Source: Balaenoptera acutorostrata | Lineage: Eukaryota; Chordata; Mammalia; Artiodactyla; Balaenopteridae | Direction of reading: 5' to 3' | Assembly (NCBI RefSeq): GCF_949987535.1 | Contig: NC_080074.1 | Coordinates: 27,735,268 to 27,799,267 of the forward strand | DNA: 64,000 bases | Part shown: in pieces, positions 1 through 12,970 of the stretch | Layout of the letters: every line of letters begins with the position of its first letter | How positions within the stretch are numbered: the first letter of the stretch is position 1 | Program-made: the position numbers and the translations under genes | Notes under the pieces: model-generated | The model's database searches: none | Seen by the model: the letters and a program-made list of their open reading frames with translations, nothing else | Told to the model about the DNA's origin: nothing

Positions 1-344
1 TTGTCTACAGTTCTTAGTCCAAGATAGAACTTCACCTCCTGGTTCACAACGCAACTAGATGTTCAAATGTCTCCTACTCATGGTGGTAGCTAATTTTTGT
101 TGCCTCCATGGAAAAATAGTAAAGTAGTCCTTTAAATAAAGTCGTGCAGCTATTCATACATTTATAGAATTGCTTTATATTTCAGAAATTTAGAATTGCT
201 TTCCAGATCCTTCTTACTTTCTATCCAGACTTCTTTCAATCCTTCCATCCTTCTTTCTTTCAACATAACTTTACATTTAGTGGAGTTATGTTAGTTATTT
301 TCTTTTTTAAGAGATATTATGAAAATCAGAATCATTCGCTCATT
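1..344. other. Unassigned AT-rich sequence
   Basis: No exon, repeat family or RNA gene was recognised here. If the last MRPL42 exon lies beyond the left edge, this is part of that gene's final intron. Confidence 0.4.
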
Positions 345-1450
345 CATTTATTCATTCATTTTTAAATGTGTGGAGCATCTACCACATGCCAGGCACCATT
401 TTTAGGTGCTAAGGTTTCTGTGGTACACAAAACATGACAAAATGCCCACCCTCATGGAGATTACATTCCAGTGTATTAGATAGAAAAACAAGATAAACAA
501 GTTGACCAGGGAAGGCTTCAGTGAGTAAAAACGCAAAAGACGTAAGACAGCTATCTTTGCTGATATCAACAGGAAAAAGTATTCTATGTAGAGTAAACAG
601 CAGGTATTAAGGGCTCTGAGGTAGAAGGAAGGGCATGTTCAAGGAACAGCAAAGAGGTCACGTGGCTGGAACACAGTGAAGAAGGAAGAGAATAGTAGGA
701 AATGAGAGCGGAAAGGTAAAAGAGGGTCAGATCACATAGGTTCTAGTAGATAATAGTTAAGGTCTATAGCTTTTCTCTAAGTGAGATGGAAAGCTGTTGG
801 AGGGTTTTCAACGGAAAAATTATAAGACCTAATGGAATTTTTAACAGGATTACTCTGGCTGTGTGCTAAGAACAGACTGCAGGGAAGCAAAGGCAGAAGT
901 AGGGAGACCAGTTAGAAAGCCACTTCTATGAACCAGGCAAAAGATGGTGGTGTGTACCAGGATGATGGCAGAGGGAATGGTGATAAATGGTCAAATCTGG
1001 ATACATTTTGGAGATAGAGCCAACAGGATTTGCTGATAGACCAGATGTTGGGTGTGAGACAAAGAGAAAAGTCAAAAATGGCACCAAGATTTCTGGCCCA
1101 AGCAGCTAGAACCATGGAACTGACATTAACTGAGACAGGGAAGGCTGCAAAAGAAGCTGGTTTGTGAGGGATCACGAAAAGCTCAGTTAGAGACACATTA
1201 AGTTAGGGATGTCCATTAGATAAGTAGGCCCCTGGATATACAGATCTGGAGGTGAAGGGACAGGAAGAGATAGATTTGGGAGCCAATGCAGATGGTATTT
1301 AAAGCCATGAGACTGGATGAGATCACTGTCTTAGGGAATGGGACAGAAAAGAGAAGAGAACCAAGGACTGATCCTTGGGAAACTCCAAAATTTAGAGATA
1401 AGGGAAATGATATGCAATCAGCAAGAGAAACCAAGATAGTATATGAACTC
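345..1450 (-). repeat. L2 LINE remnant, reverse orientation
   Basis: The plus strand starts with a run of cattcatt, then ccacatgccaggcacc and ctcatggagattacattcc, the reverse complement of the L2 3' end. It continues with L2-like text such as gattactctggctgtgtgc near 847 and gatggtatttaaagccatgag near 1290. Small open frames here (for example 912-1196 minus and 1286-1483 plus) are chance ORFs in this decayed element. Confidence 0.75.
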
Positions 1451-3050
1451 TGGGTACATAAAAAGTTTCAACAAACTTATTAAGGTTGAATTAATGAGAA
1501 AAATAATGGAAAACTCAAACAAAACCATTAGGAACTCTGCAATATTGCTAAAATGATGTATTTTGCAAAGAATTATAATGGAAGGAATGCTCCACTGACT
1601 TTATTTTTTTCATGCCAATTGAGGAAGACTGAAAAGAGGAAAAAGAGCTTGTACCCAGATGCTGGCAACTGAGGGCACTGATACGTCCTGCTTCCTGAGT
1701 ACTGGCAACACTAGAGGCCAACAGGAGACACCTCAGGGACTGCAGAGAAGGGCAAAACAACTCAGAATCATGTCCCCAGCAACTATTTACAGAGGAGATA
1801 TCTAATGCAAATTGCTACAGGAGTACAAAAAAATTGATTTGCATAAGGAGCACCTTTCAAAGAATATGTTTGAAGCCCCATTACTTCAGGTAAATTATAA
1901 TGTAGTGGCTAAGCTAGTTTAATTTGTTTTCATCACCTGTAATATCATCAAACAGGAAGTAGCAGGAGCCTCATGGTTACATATGCTATTTTTTTAAATC
2001 AACCTTGGCACAACTGTGTATAAAAATAGTCATTCAGGCAAAGGCAGAGAGCAGGGACCTAAAAGTTCAATTTAACCTCACACCCAATGTCCTGGATTTC
2101 CTCATCACTCATCTCTCACACTAAAAATTCAAACAGTTCTAGTACCCAGTTTCAGTATAAAGCCTAAATCTAAGAAGACTCTTTGAATTGCCATCCTAAA
2201 GCAAATAGGATCACCAGGATTAGGAAACAGTAATATCCAAATCATAAATTTAGTGGTAACAATTTTAACCTTCGATCTCCAGACTTGAGATAATGTAATC
2301 TCCAGTGTTTACTGCCTACTAGACTATTTCAGCATCAATTCTGTATAGTCATACTACCTATACTCTCAGTCCACCCCACCTTGGGTGAGGCCAATAATTA
2401 AATGCAGGTAGGTTCGGGATTGGATGAGGTGGGCAACACCCTGGGATCATAAAGCCTCTGCTGACCTTGATTCAGAATTTGATAATGAAGAACATCTTAA
2501 TCCACAGGTGACCTACCTAGATAAAATGGAAATTAGATAAATCCACATGACTTGATAGCTGAACTCTGGGAATAAAACTTCCAAGAATCACTGGGAAATT
2601 TACCAGCGGACCAACCCAAAGACTAGCATAAAGTATGGTCTCAAAGAAAAACTGAACACCTTCAAGCTGTGAAGATAATTAGGTAAGATAATATTCCCTC
2701 AGACAGTAACTTAACACACATACATTGTATTAAAGATATTGTATTAGAGGTCTTCTGGAAAACTACAAAACAGAAGTTGCATTCCTGATAAAGACAGAAT
2801 AATCGAGAGCAGATGATGAAAACAAAAAATCATCCACAAATATAACATTAATAGATCTCTAATAACAGATATCTAATATCTAATATAGTTGCATATAGTT
2901 ATGCTAATAGGGGTAGTAGCTATTCAAAGTGACTATAATCAAATTAAATTTCATGAAAAAAGTGAGCTAAGAGCAAATGGCAGAGGAACAGTGAAAGTCC
3001 TGAAAATCAAAACAGAAAGCACTTAAGATGACTTGACACTGAAATGAGAA
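1451..3050. other. Unassigned sequence, no gene seen
   Basis: AT-rich sequence without exon-like coding segments on either strand. Parts could be very old, unrecognisable repeats. The first clear L1 similarity begins near 3060. Confidence 0.4.
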
Positions 3051-3122
3051 GTCACATTGGATAAAAAAGCAAAATCCAACTATATTCTATTCATTAAAAA
3101 AGACCCACTTTAAACTTAAAAA

Positions 3123-4262
3123 TTTTTACACAGCAAAGGAAACCATAAACAAAATGAAAAGACAACCCACAGAATGGGAGGAAATATTTGCAAACGATGC
3201 AACCAACAAGGGACTTATCTCCAAAATATACAAACAACTCATGCTGCTCAATATCAAAAAACAAAAAACCCAATCAAAAATTGGACAGAAGATCTAAATA
3301 GACATTTCTCCAAAGACAGACAAACGGCCAAAAAGCACATGAAAAGATGCTCAACATCACTAATTATTAGAGAAATGTAAATCAAAACTTCACTAACGTA
3401 TCACCTCACACTGGTCAGAATGGCCATTATCAAAAAACCTACAAACAATAAATGCTGGAGAGGGTGTGGAGAAAAGGAAACCCTCCTCCACCGTTCGTGG
3501 GAATGTAAACTGGTACAACCATTATGGAGAACAGACAGAGGTTCCTTAAAAAACTAAAAACAGAACTACCATATCATCTAGCAATCCCACTCCTGGGCAT
3601 ATATCTGGGGAAAACCATAATTCGAAAAGATACATGCACCCCAATGTTCCCTGCAGCACTATTTACAATAGCCAAGACATGGGAGCCACCTAAATGTCCA
3701 TCGACAGAGGAACAGATAAAGAAGATGTGGTACATATATACAATGGAATTTTACTCAGCCATAAAAAAGAATGAAATAATGCCATTTGCAGCAACATGGA
3801 TGGACCTAGAGATTACCATGCTAAGTGAAGTCAGACAGAGAAAGAATATCATATAATAGCACATCTATATGTAGAATCTAATTTTTAAAATGATACAAAT
3901 GAACTTATTTACAAAACAGAAACAGACTCACAGATCTCGATATCAAACTTATGGTTACCAAAGGGGAAACATGGGGGAGAGTGATAAATCAGGAGATTGG
4001 GATTAATATATACACACTACTACATATAAAATAGATTAACAAGGACCTACTGTATACCACAGGGAACTCTACTCAATATTCTGTAATAACCTATATGGGA
4101 AAAGAATCTGAAAAAGGATGTGCGCACACACACACACATATATGATTCACTCTGCTGTACACCTGAAACGAACACAATACTGTAAGTCAACTATATTCCA
4201 ATAAAAACTTTAAAAATTTAAAAATAAATAAATAAATAAATATTATACCATGTTAAAATAAA
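3123..4262 (+). mobile_element. 5'-truncated L1 (3' ~1.1 kb) inside the old L1
   Basis: This carries the C-terminal ORF2 region (open stretches 3174-3380 and 3524-3856, with an [13 protein letters not shown] segment and a [13 protein letters not shown] segment), then a 3' UTR and an (AAAT)n tail at ~4222-4242. It interrupts the old L1 between gacccactttaaac and aatataaagacacatg. A diverged target duplication (cactttaaacttaaa against cactccaaatataaa) is visible, so this is one of the older nested events. A short CA tract lies at ~4126-4140. Confidence 0.75.
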
Positions 4263-4851
4263 AAACACTCCAAATATAAAGACACATGTAGGTTAAAAGT
4301 AAAAGAATAGAAACAGATATATCATGTGAACCCTAATCAAAAGAAGGCTGAACAGGCTATATTAATACTAGACAAATTAGATTTCGGAATAAGAAGTATC
4401 AGTGGAAATAAAAAAGAACACTTCATAAAGATAAGGTGTCGATTTATCAAGAGAATATAACAATAAGAAATGAATATACACCTAATAACAGAGCTTCAAA
4501 ATATATGAAGACAAAACAGAACTGCAAGGAGAAACAGAAAAATCTGTGATTACAGTTGCAGATTTCAACATTCCTCTCATAATAACTGATTAAATAAACA
4601 GAAAATTAGTAAGGCTGTAGAAAACTTGAACACTACCACCAGCCAAGTAGACCTAATTGATATTTTTAGAAAACCACCCCCAGCCATGGCACAATATACA
4701 CTTTCTTTTCAAATACACATTCACTAAGGCAGACAATAATCCGGGACATTAAACAAATCTCCATTAATTTAAAGACTGAAACCATACAAAGTATGTTTCG
4801 TGATCACAACAGAATTAAACTAGAAACTAGGAACAGAAAGATATTGGAGGG

Positions 4852-5077
4852 ACTTCCCTGGTGGTCCAGTGGGTAAGACACTGCACTCCCAATGCAGGGG
4901 ACCCAGGTATGATTCCTGCTCGGGGAACTAGATCCCACACACGTGTCACAACTAAGTAACCCGCGTGTCACAACCAAGAGTCCACACACTGCGATCCCGC
5001 AACTAAAGATCCCGCATGCCGCAACTAAGACCCAGTGCAGCCAAAATAAATAAATAAATAAAAAATTTTTAAAAAGA
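4852..5077 (+). mobile_element. CHR-type SINE, intermediate length
   Basis: The tRNA-like head gacttccctggtggtccagtg is followed by a degraded B box (aggtatgattcctgc) and an (AAAT)n tail. The target duplication aaagatattgga lies on both sides (~4840 and ~5074). It is inserted in the old L1. The body lacks part of the long-form tail region. Confidence 0.85.
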
Positions 5078-6135
5078 TATTGGAAAACTTCAAAACATCT
5101 GGAAATTAACTCACTGCTAAATAGCTCTTGGGTCAAAGAAGAAATCACAGGGAAATTAGAAAGTAGTTCGAAGTGAATGAAAAACAAAACGTATCAAAAT
5201 TTCTGGGATGTAGCTAACTGTGCTGAAAGGGAAATTTATAGCATTAAATGCTTAAAGAAGACAGACTTCCAAACAATAAGCCTTAAGAAACCGGAAAAAG
5301 AACAAATTAAACCCAGAATAAGCAGAAGGAATAAAATAACAGAGCAAAACATTTATGAAATAAAAAACAGAAAAACAATAGAATCAATTAAACCAATAGC
5401 TGGTTCTCAAAAAGATCAAAATAACAATGCCAGGAATAAGGAACGTGAGTTCACTACAGATTATAAAAATATTAAAAGAATGAGAAAATATGAACAAATA
5501 TACAATTTAGATGAAATGGGCAAATACCTTGATATAAACTACCAAAGTTCCCTCAAGACGAAACAAACTAGCTATTGACTACAGTAATAGCCCTAGCTAT
5601 TGACTACATTAATTGGATTTGTGGTTAAAAATCCTCCCACAAAGAAAACTCCAGACCCAGACAGCTTCACTGGTGAATTCTAACATTAAGAAAGAAATAA
5701 TAACCATCCTACAAATACTCTTGCAAAAAAACTGAAGAGGAGGGAATAATTCTAAACTCATTCTAAGATACAAGCATTACTTGATACCAAAACCAGGGAA
5801 AAATATTATAAAATACAGACCAATATCCCTAAAAACAAAGATGTAAAAATTCTACCCAAAATTTTAACAAATCACAACCAACAATACATTAAAAAAATAA
5901 TATATCATGATCAACTGGGGTTTAGCCAAGGAATGAAAGTTTGGTTCACATTTAAAATCATTCAATTTAATCCATCATATTAAAGACTAAACAAAAAAAT
6001 TATATGTTCGTCTTAAAAAATAAAGGAAAAGCATCAAACAAAATTCAACACCCACTCATGATAAAAACTCTCCATACTAGGAATAGAAGGGACCTTCTCA
6101 ACCTGATAAAGGGCATCTACAAAAAGACCCATACT

Positions 6136-6510
6136 GGCTTCCCTGGTGGAGCAGCGGTTGAGAATCCACCTGCCAATGCCCAGGACACGGGTTCGATCCC
6201 TGGTCCAGGAAGATCCCACATGCCGCAGAGCAACTAAGCCCATGCACCACAACTACTGAGCCTGCGCTCTAGAGCTCGTGAGCCACAACTACTGAGCTTG
6301 CATGCTGCAACTACTGAAGCCCACATGCCTAGAGCCTGTGCCCTGCAACAAGAGAAACTACAGCAATGAGAAGCCCAAACGCCGCAACAAAGAGTAGCTA
6401 GCCCCCACTCACCGCCAACTAGAAAAAGCCCACACACAGCAACGAAGACACAACTCAGCCAAAAATAAATAAATAAATAAATAAATAAATAAAATTTATT
6501 TTAAAAAAAA
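6136..6510 (+). mobile_element. Long CHR-type SINE
   Basis: A full-length copy in the old L1, with B box gggttcgatccctgg and a long (AAAT)n tail at 6463-6493. The target duplication is aagacccatact on the left and aagatccatact on the right. The body is several percent diverged from younger copies. Confidence 0.9.
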
Positions 6511-6542
6511 AGATCCATACTGAACATTGTACTTAATGTTTA

Positions 6543-6874
6543 GATGATTTTTTTTTAATTTACTTATTTATTTTTGGCTGCATTGGGTCTTTGTTGCTGT
6601 GTGCAGGCTTTCTCTAGTTGCAGTGAGCGGGGGCTACTCTTCATTGCAGCGCACAGACTTCTCATTGCGGTGGCTTCTCTTGTTGCAGGGCACAGGCTCT
6701 AGGTGGATGGCCTTCAGTAGTTGTGGCTTGCGGGCTCTAGAGCACAGGCTCTGTAGCTGTGGCGCATGGGCTTAGTTGCTCCGTGGCATGTGGAATCTTC
6801 CCAGACTAGGGCTCAAACCCATGTCCCCTGCATTGGCAGGTGGATTCTTAGCCACTGTGCCAGCAGGGAAGGCC
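6543..6874 (-). mobile_element. Long CHR-type SINE, reverse
   Basis: The T-rich end is at 6549 and the head complement (cagcagggaaggcc) is at 6861-6874. The target duplication tacttaatgttta lies at ~6530 and ~6876. Only ~30 bp of old L1 separates it from the preceding SINE, which is in the opposite orientation. Confidence 0.9.
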
Positions 6875-7100
6875 ATACTTAATGTTTAAAGACCCACTGA
6901 AACTGGGAAAAGGGCAATGATGTCCACACTCAACACTTCTACTCAACAGTGTACTTAAGGTCCGAAGCAGTGCAACAGGACAAGAGAAAGAAATAAAAAG
7001 CATACAGATTGTAAAAGGAGAAGTAAAATTGTCTTTATTCAATGATGGCATGATCATCTATGCAGAAAACTCCTAGGAACATATTAAAAAGCTACTAGAA

Positions 7101-8901
7101 GCCAAAGCAATCTTGAAGGAAAAAAACGGAGCTGGAGGAATCAGGCTCCCGGACTTTATACTACAAAGCTACAGTAATCAAGACAATATGGTACTGGTAC
7201 AAAACAGAAATATATATCAGTGGAACAGGATAGAAAGCCCAGAGGTAAACCCACACACCTATGGTCAACTAATCTATGACAAAGGAGGCAAGGATATACA
7301 ATGGAGAAAAGACAGTCTCTTCAATAAGTGGTGCTGGGAAAACAGGACAGCTACAGTAAAAGAGTAAAATTAGAACACTGTCTAACACCATACACAAAAA
7401 TAAACTCAAAATGGATTAAAGACCTAAATGTAAGACCAGACACTATAAAACTCTTAGAGGAAAACATAGGAAGAACACTCTTTGACATAAATCACAGCAA
7501 GATCTTTTCTGACCCACCTCCTAGAGTAATGGAAATAAAAAGAAAAATAAACAAATGGGACCTAATGAAACTTAAAAGCTTTTGCACAGCAAAGGAAACT
7601 ATAAACAAGATGAAAAGACAACCCTCAGAATGGGAGAAAATATTTGCAAACAAATCAACGGACAAAGGATTAATCTCCAAAATACATAACAGCTCATGCA
7701 GCTCAATATTAAAAAAACAAAAAACCCAATCAAAAAATGGGCAGAAGGGGCTTCCCTGGTGGCACAGTGGTTAAGAATCTGCCTGCCAATGCAGGGGACA
7801 CACATTCGAGCCCTGGTCCAGGAAGATCCCACATGCCGCAGAGCAACTAAGCCTGTGCGCCACAATTACTGAGCCTGCACTCTAAAGCCCACGAGCCACA
7901 ACTACTAAGCCCAAGTGCCAAAACTACTGCAGCCCTCACACCTAGAGCCCACGCTCTGCAACAAGAGAAGCCCACCCACCGCAACAGAGTAGTCCCCGCT
8001 CGCCGCAACTAAAGAAAGCCTGCGTGCAGCAACAAAGACCCAACACAGCCAAAGTAAATAAATTAAAAAAAGAAAAAAAAATGGGCAGAAGACCTAAATA
8101 GACATTTCTCCAAAGAAGACATACAGATGGCCAAGAGGCACATGAAAAGTTACTCAACATCACTAATTATTAGAGAAATGCAAATCAAAACTATAATGAG
8201 GTATCACCTCACACCAGTTAGAATGGGCATCATCAGAAAATCTACAAACAACAAATGCTGGAGAGGGTGTGGAGAAAAGGGAACCCTCTTGCACTGTTGG
8301 TGGGAATGTAAATCGATACAGCCACAATGGAGAATAGTATGGAGTTTCCTTAGAAAACTAAAAATAGAATTATCATATGACCCAGCAATCCCACTACTGG
8401 GCATATACCCAGAGAAAACCATAATTCAAAAAGACACATGCACCCCAATGTTCACTGCAGCACTATTTGCAATAGCCAGGTCATGGAAGCAACCTAAATG
8501 CCCATCGACAGACGAATGGATAAAGAAGATGTGGTACATATATACAGCGGAATATTACTCAGCTATAAAAAGGAACGAAATTGGGTCATTTGTAGAGATG
8601 TGGATGGATCTAGAGAACGTCATACAGAGTGAAGTGAGTCAGAAAGAGAAAAACAAATATCGTATATTAACGCATATATGTGGAATCTAGAATAATGGTA
8701 CAGATAAACCGGTCTGCAAGGCAGAAATAGAGACACAGATGTGGAGAACAAACGTACGGACACCAAGGGGGGAAAGCAGGGGGCGGGTGGGGGGGGGTCG
8801 GATGAATTGGGAGATTGGGATTGACATATATACACTAATATGTATAAAATAGGTAACTAATGAGAACCTGCTGTATAAAAAAAATAAAATAAAATTGAAA
8901 A
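7101..8901 (+). mobile_element. Younger 5'-truncated L1
   Basis: A 15-bp duplication aaaaagctactagaa flanks the insertion (7086-7100 and 8902-8916). The content is the C-terminal third of ORF2 (open stretches 7113-7367, 7328-7774 and 8127-8690), the G-rich 3' UTR tract at ~8765-8800, and an A-rich tail. It is close in sequence to the 3' part of the L1 at 12891-18363, so it is of the same family and similar age. A SINE splits it at 7748. Confidence 0.9.
7748..8075 (+). mobile_element. Long CHR-type SINE inside the younger L1
   Basis: The target duplication aaaaaatgggcagaag is present on both sides (up to 7747, and 8076-8091). It splits L1 ORF2 sequence, so it postdates the L1 at 7101-8901, which itself postdates the old L1: a three-level nest. 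Confidence 0.93.
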
Positions 8902-10686
8902 AAAAAGCTACTAGAATTATCTCAAGATCACAGGATACAATGTCAATATACAAGAATCCACTGTATTTCTACATATGAATAATAATCCACTGAAAATTTA
9001 AATTAAAAATACTATTTACAATAGCATAAAGAATACAAAATGTTTGGGATAAATTTAACAAAAAATGTACAATACTCATGCACTGCAAACTATAAAACAC
9101 TGTTAAGTGATATTTTTTAAAAGACCTAAATAATGGAGAAATATACTATTTTAATCGATGGGACGATTCAATACTGTTAAGACATCAATTCTCCTGAAAT
9201 TGATCTAGAGACTGAATGCAATCTCCTTCAAAATACCAGCAGGCTTTTTGTAGAAATGGATAAGCTGATTCTGAAAGTTGTAAGAAAATGCAAAAGACCT
9301 ATGACTGCTGAGACAACGTTTTAAAAAAAGAACAAAATTAGAACTTACTCTACCTGGTTTCAAGACTTTAATTATAATATCCAAAACTGTGTGGTATTCC
9401 AAAGATGAACATATATTAATGGAACAAAATAGAGTCCAGGACCCACATATATGGTTTCAATAAAGGTGTTAGGGCAATTTAATGGGGAAAGATAATATTT
9501 TCAACTAGTGGTGTTGGGACAACTGGATATACGTATGCAAAAAAAAAAAAGATCCCCAACCTATGCCTCACACCATACATAAAAATTAACTCTAAGTGTA
9601 TTATAGACCTAAATGTTAGACTAAAATTATAAAACTTTGGGAAGAAAACATAGGAGAAAGTCTTAGTGACCTTAGGTTAGGCAAAGATTTTTTAAGTAGG
9701 ATGCAAAAAGCCTGAAAAATTTGTAAACTGAACTTCACCAAAATTAAAAAACTTCTGATCTTCAAAATACACTATTAAGGACATGAAAAAGCAAGCCACA
9801 GACAGGGAGAAAATACTTCCAAAACATTTGTCTCATAAAGGACTTTGATCCACAAGTTTTACACCTTAATAAGAAAACCAATCTGCTTTTTAAAAAATAG
9901 GCAAACGATTTGTACAGATACTTAACCAAGAAACAAAAAAAAACAAAAAAACAAATGTATGTGGTGCCAATAAGCACATGAAAAGATGCTCAAAATGATT
10001 AGTAATTCATTAGGGCAACATAAATTAAAACCTCAATGAAATACTACTATTCACCCAACAGAATGATTGAAATTTTAAAAACTGATGATACCAAGTGTTG
10101 GGAAGGATGTAGAGCAACTAGAACTCTCACATTGCTAAGTGGGAATGTAAAATGGTTCAGCCACTTTAACTGTGGCTCATGAATTTAAACATGTCCTTAT
10201 CACATGACCAAGTAATCCTACCCCTAGATATTTACTTAAGAGAAATAAAAACATGTCCATGCAATGACTTGTACTTGAATGTTTATGCAGCTTTATTTAC
10301 AGCCAAAAAACTGGAAAGAACCCAAAATGTCCAACTGGTTAATAGATAAACAAACTGTGGTCTATCCATACAAGGGAATACTACTCAGAAATAAAAAAGG
10401 ACAAACTACTGGTATACACAACAACATGGATGAATCTTGAAAGCACTGTACATAGTGAAATAAGTCAGACACAAAAGGTTACGTACTGTATAATTCCATT
10501 TACATGAAATTCTAGAAAGGGTAAAACATGAAATTCTAGAAATCCAGGAAATTCTAGAAAGTGATAGAAAGCAGAGAAGTAGTTGCCCAGGGTGAGGGTT
10601 ATAGGGAGGCAACTGACTGCAAAAGGGCATGGAAGAACTTTCTGGAGTTATGACAATAGTCTATATTATGATTGTAGTACTGATTA

Positions 10687-11362
10687 TGAAATGTAGCAGG
10701 ATGCTATGGTCCTTTCCCCCCATGTCCTCAGCCTGCCTTATGTCTGTGGAAAAACTTTAGCCAAAGAATAAGTTTAATCAGAGAAGTGAGAAAATGCAGA
10801 AACAAAGGAAAAGAGCCCAACAAGACTAACAGCCCAGCAAGACAAGTTTAGTCATTAAGCGTAGTCAAGGACCTTTAGTTCCTTCTCAAGGGCTATAGAT
10901 AATATTCTGAGCCATATCCTGTGAGCTGTCTTATAGATACTAAAACCCCCACCAGGAGGAAGAAGTTAACTACATGATGACCAGACTGTAGCCATGACAT
11001 AAGCTTCCACAATTCTGAGAGCTGGCCTCAAAGAAATGGGAACAAACCGACCCTGGAACTGAAGATTAACTGTACTGAAAACAATCAAGATGATGCTGGC
11101 CAGACCACTGATAACCAATTTCAAGATGACTGTCAGAGCTGACTGTGCTGTTTCTGCATGTAGCTCCCTCCCTCTGTCTATAAAAGCTTTTGCCCACTGA
11201 TAGTCAGTGGGTGGGTGGGGGGTCAGCCTTTGGACAGGCAGCAGTAAACCACCCCGACCCTGGGTGCCAGCCTCCAAAATAAAGCAAACTTTCCTTTCCA
11301 CTAACCTTGCCTCTTTATTGGCTTTTGAGTGGCAAGTAGCCAGACCCCCATTTTCGGTAACA
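10687..11362 (+). mobile_element. Solo LTR of a class I endogenous retrovirus
   Basis: This 676-bp segment begins TG and ends CA (cggtaaca) and is flanked by a 4-bp direct repeat ATTA (10683-10686 and 11363-11366), the duplication length usual for gammaretrovirus-like elements. A polyadenylation signal AATAAA lies at ~11278-11283, followed by a U5-like segment. A TATA-like motif (ctataaaagc) at ~11179 has plausible spacing to the signal. No gag, pol or env sequence flanks it, so only the LTR left by recombination remains. It interrupts the 3' end of the old L1, whose sequence resumes immediately after. The family was not named. Confidence 0.8.
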
Positions 11363-11530
11363 ATTATACAACTGTATACATTTGTTAAAACGCATCGAAC
11401 TGTGTACTTAAACTGGTGAATGCTTTACTTAAAACATTTGTCAAAACTCATGAAGTTGTATACTTAAAACTGGTAAATTTGAAGTATGTAAATTATACCT
11501 CAAAAGAGCCTATTTAAGAAAAGATGCTTC

Positions 11531-11654
11531 AGGGAGTTCCCTGGTGGTCTAGTGGTTAGGATTTGGCACTTTCACTGCCATGGCCCAGGCTCAGTCCCTG
11601 GTCGGGGAACTTAGATGCCGCAAGCCAAGTGGCACAGTCAAAAAAAAAAAAAAA
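11531..11654 (+). mobile_element. Short CHR-type SINE
   Basis: A short form with head gagttccctggtggtctagtg and the end ggcacagtca plus an A tail of about 18. The target duplication aaaagatgcttc lies at 11519-11530 and 11655-11666. It is inserted just past the 3' end of the old L1. Confidence 0.9.
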
Positions 11655-11699
11655 AAAAGATGCTTCTAAAAGAATAAGAAAAACTATGAGTAGGAGACA

Positions 11700-11900
11700 A
11701 TGTTAATAATTATCATTACCACATTATTACTGTACATATACTGTATGCCAGGTGCTTAACTTAAATAATTATATTTTATCTCAAAACCACCAAGTGAATT
11801 AGGCATTATTATTTCTATTTTCTTTAATAGATAATAAGATAGAATAACTACCTAGTGAGTAGCAGAGACAAGATGATTTGAGTCAGTCTGGCCTCTTTAA
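11700..11900 (-). repeat. MIR SINE, reverse
   Basis: The plus strand shows the reversed MIR order: ccaggtgcttaactt, then agataataagatagaataact, then gatttgagtcagtctggcc. It is ancient and strongly diverged. Confidence 0.6.
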
Positions 11901-12145
11901 CAAAAACTTGTACTCTCAGAAAAGTGTTCTACTTTATTGGAGTTCAAAAAGCACAAAATTGAGTGTAATATGAGGTTCGGCTATTCACATAGGTAGAGTT
12001 TAACAGAGTTCATCTATGGGGAATAGGGCATTAGTAGGTATAAAAAAGATTTTTATTTTATACTTTAAATACTTCTGAATTGTTTAAAAATATTTTTTAA
12101 ACAAGCATTTTATACCTTTCAGTAACATATTTAAAAAGATGTTAT

Positions 12146-12499
12146 GGGGGCTCCCCTGGTGGCGCAGTGGTTAAGAACCCACCTGCCAATGCAGGGGACA
12201 TGGTTTTGAGCCCTGGTCCAGGAAGATTCCACACGCCGCAGAGCAACTAAGCCCGTGCGCCACAACTACTGAGCCTGCACTCTGGAGCCCGCAAGCCACA
12301 ACTACTGAGCCCGTGTGCCACAACTACTGAAGCCCACGCACCTAGAGCCCGTGCTCCACAACAAGAGAAGCCACTGCAATAAGAAGATCATGCACCGGAA
12401 CGAAGAGTAGCCCCCGCTCACCGCAACTAGAGAAGGCCCGCATACAGCAACAAAGACCCAATGCAACCAAAAATAAATAAAAATAAATTTTAAAAAATG
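12146..12499 (+). mobile_element. Long CHR-type SINE
   Basis: The head ggggctcccctggtggcgcag, a mutated B box (ggttttgagccctgg) and an (AAAT)n tail are present. The target duplication ttaaaaagatgttat lies at 12131-12145 and 12501-12515. Confidence 0.93.
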
Positions 12500-12515
12500 T
12501 TTAAAAAGATGTTAT

Positions 12516-12875
12516 ATATCTCTAATTATTAAATTCATAATGGGTCCCATTCTTCTGTTATAACTTTAAAATTGTGAAATATTTAGTAAAACATCCTTCT
12601 ATATACTGCCTGATGCTTAAGAGGCGCTAACATCTAGTAACCAACATTTGAAAATGGCTTACATTAATCCAAAATATATATATGTAGATACCAAATAAAC
12701 ACTTGTTGAGTATCAGTAATCACACATTAGCTTATTTAAAATTTTGAAAGATGATGCATCACAAGGATAATGCCTACAGATTAAAATTTTCTTTATATAC
12801 ATAAGCTAGCATCTGGAGTTTTTCTGTTGAACTCTTTATTAGGAGAGACATTGGGATAATCAACTGTGTCTAATT
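12516..12875. other. Unassigned sequence
   Basis: AT-rich DNA between a SINE and an L1; nothing was recognised. Confidence 0.4.
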
Positions 12876-12970
12876 AAAGTCTGCTTATAGAAGGCAGACA
12901 GCAGAAGCAAGAAAAACTACAATCCTGCAGCCTGTGGACCAAAAACCACAGTTACAGAAAGATAGACAAG

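Larger units (their letters stand above)
3051..11515 (+). mobile_element. Old L1 (L1M-like), host of a nested insertion cluster
   Basis: Pieces of a single decayed L1 in plus orientation can be followed in order. L1 ORF2 endonuclease-region text occurs at ~3065-3120 and resumes at ~4265-4850. Reverse-transcriptase text runs from ~5080 to 6135, including a decayed copy of the aaaattcaacaccca segment near 6040. The element resumes at 6875-7100, 8917-10686 and 11363-11515 with ORF2 C-terminal and 3' UTR text. Reading frames are riddled with stops. Later insertions separate the pieces, most with identifiable target-site duplications. The 5' boundary is uncertain and the exact subfamily was not determined. 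Confidence 0.75.

Noticed and set aside
4126..4140. CA microsatellite
   Set aside because: Only about seven units inside an L1 3' UTR; ordinary.
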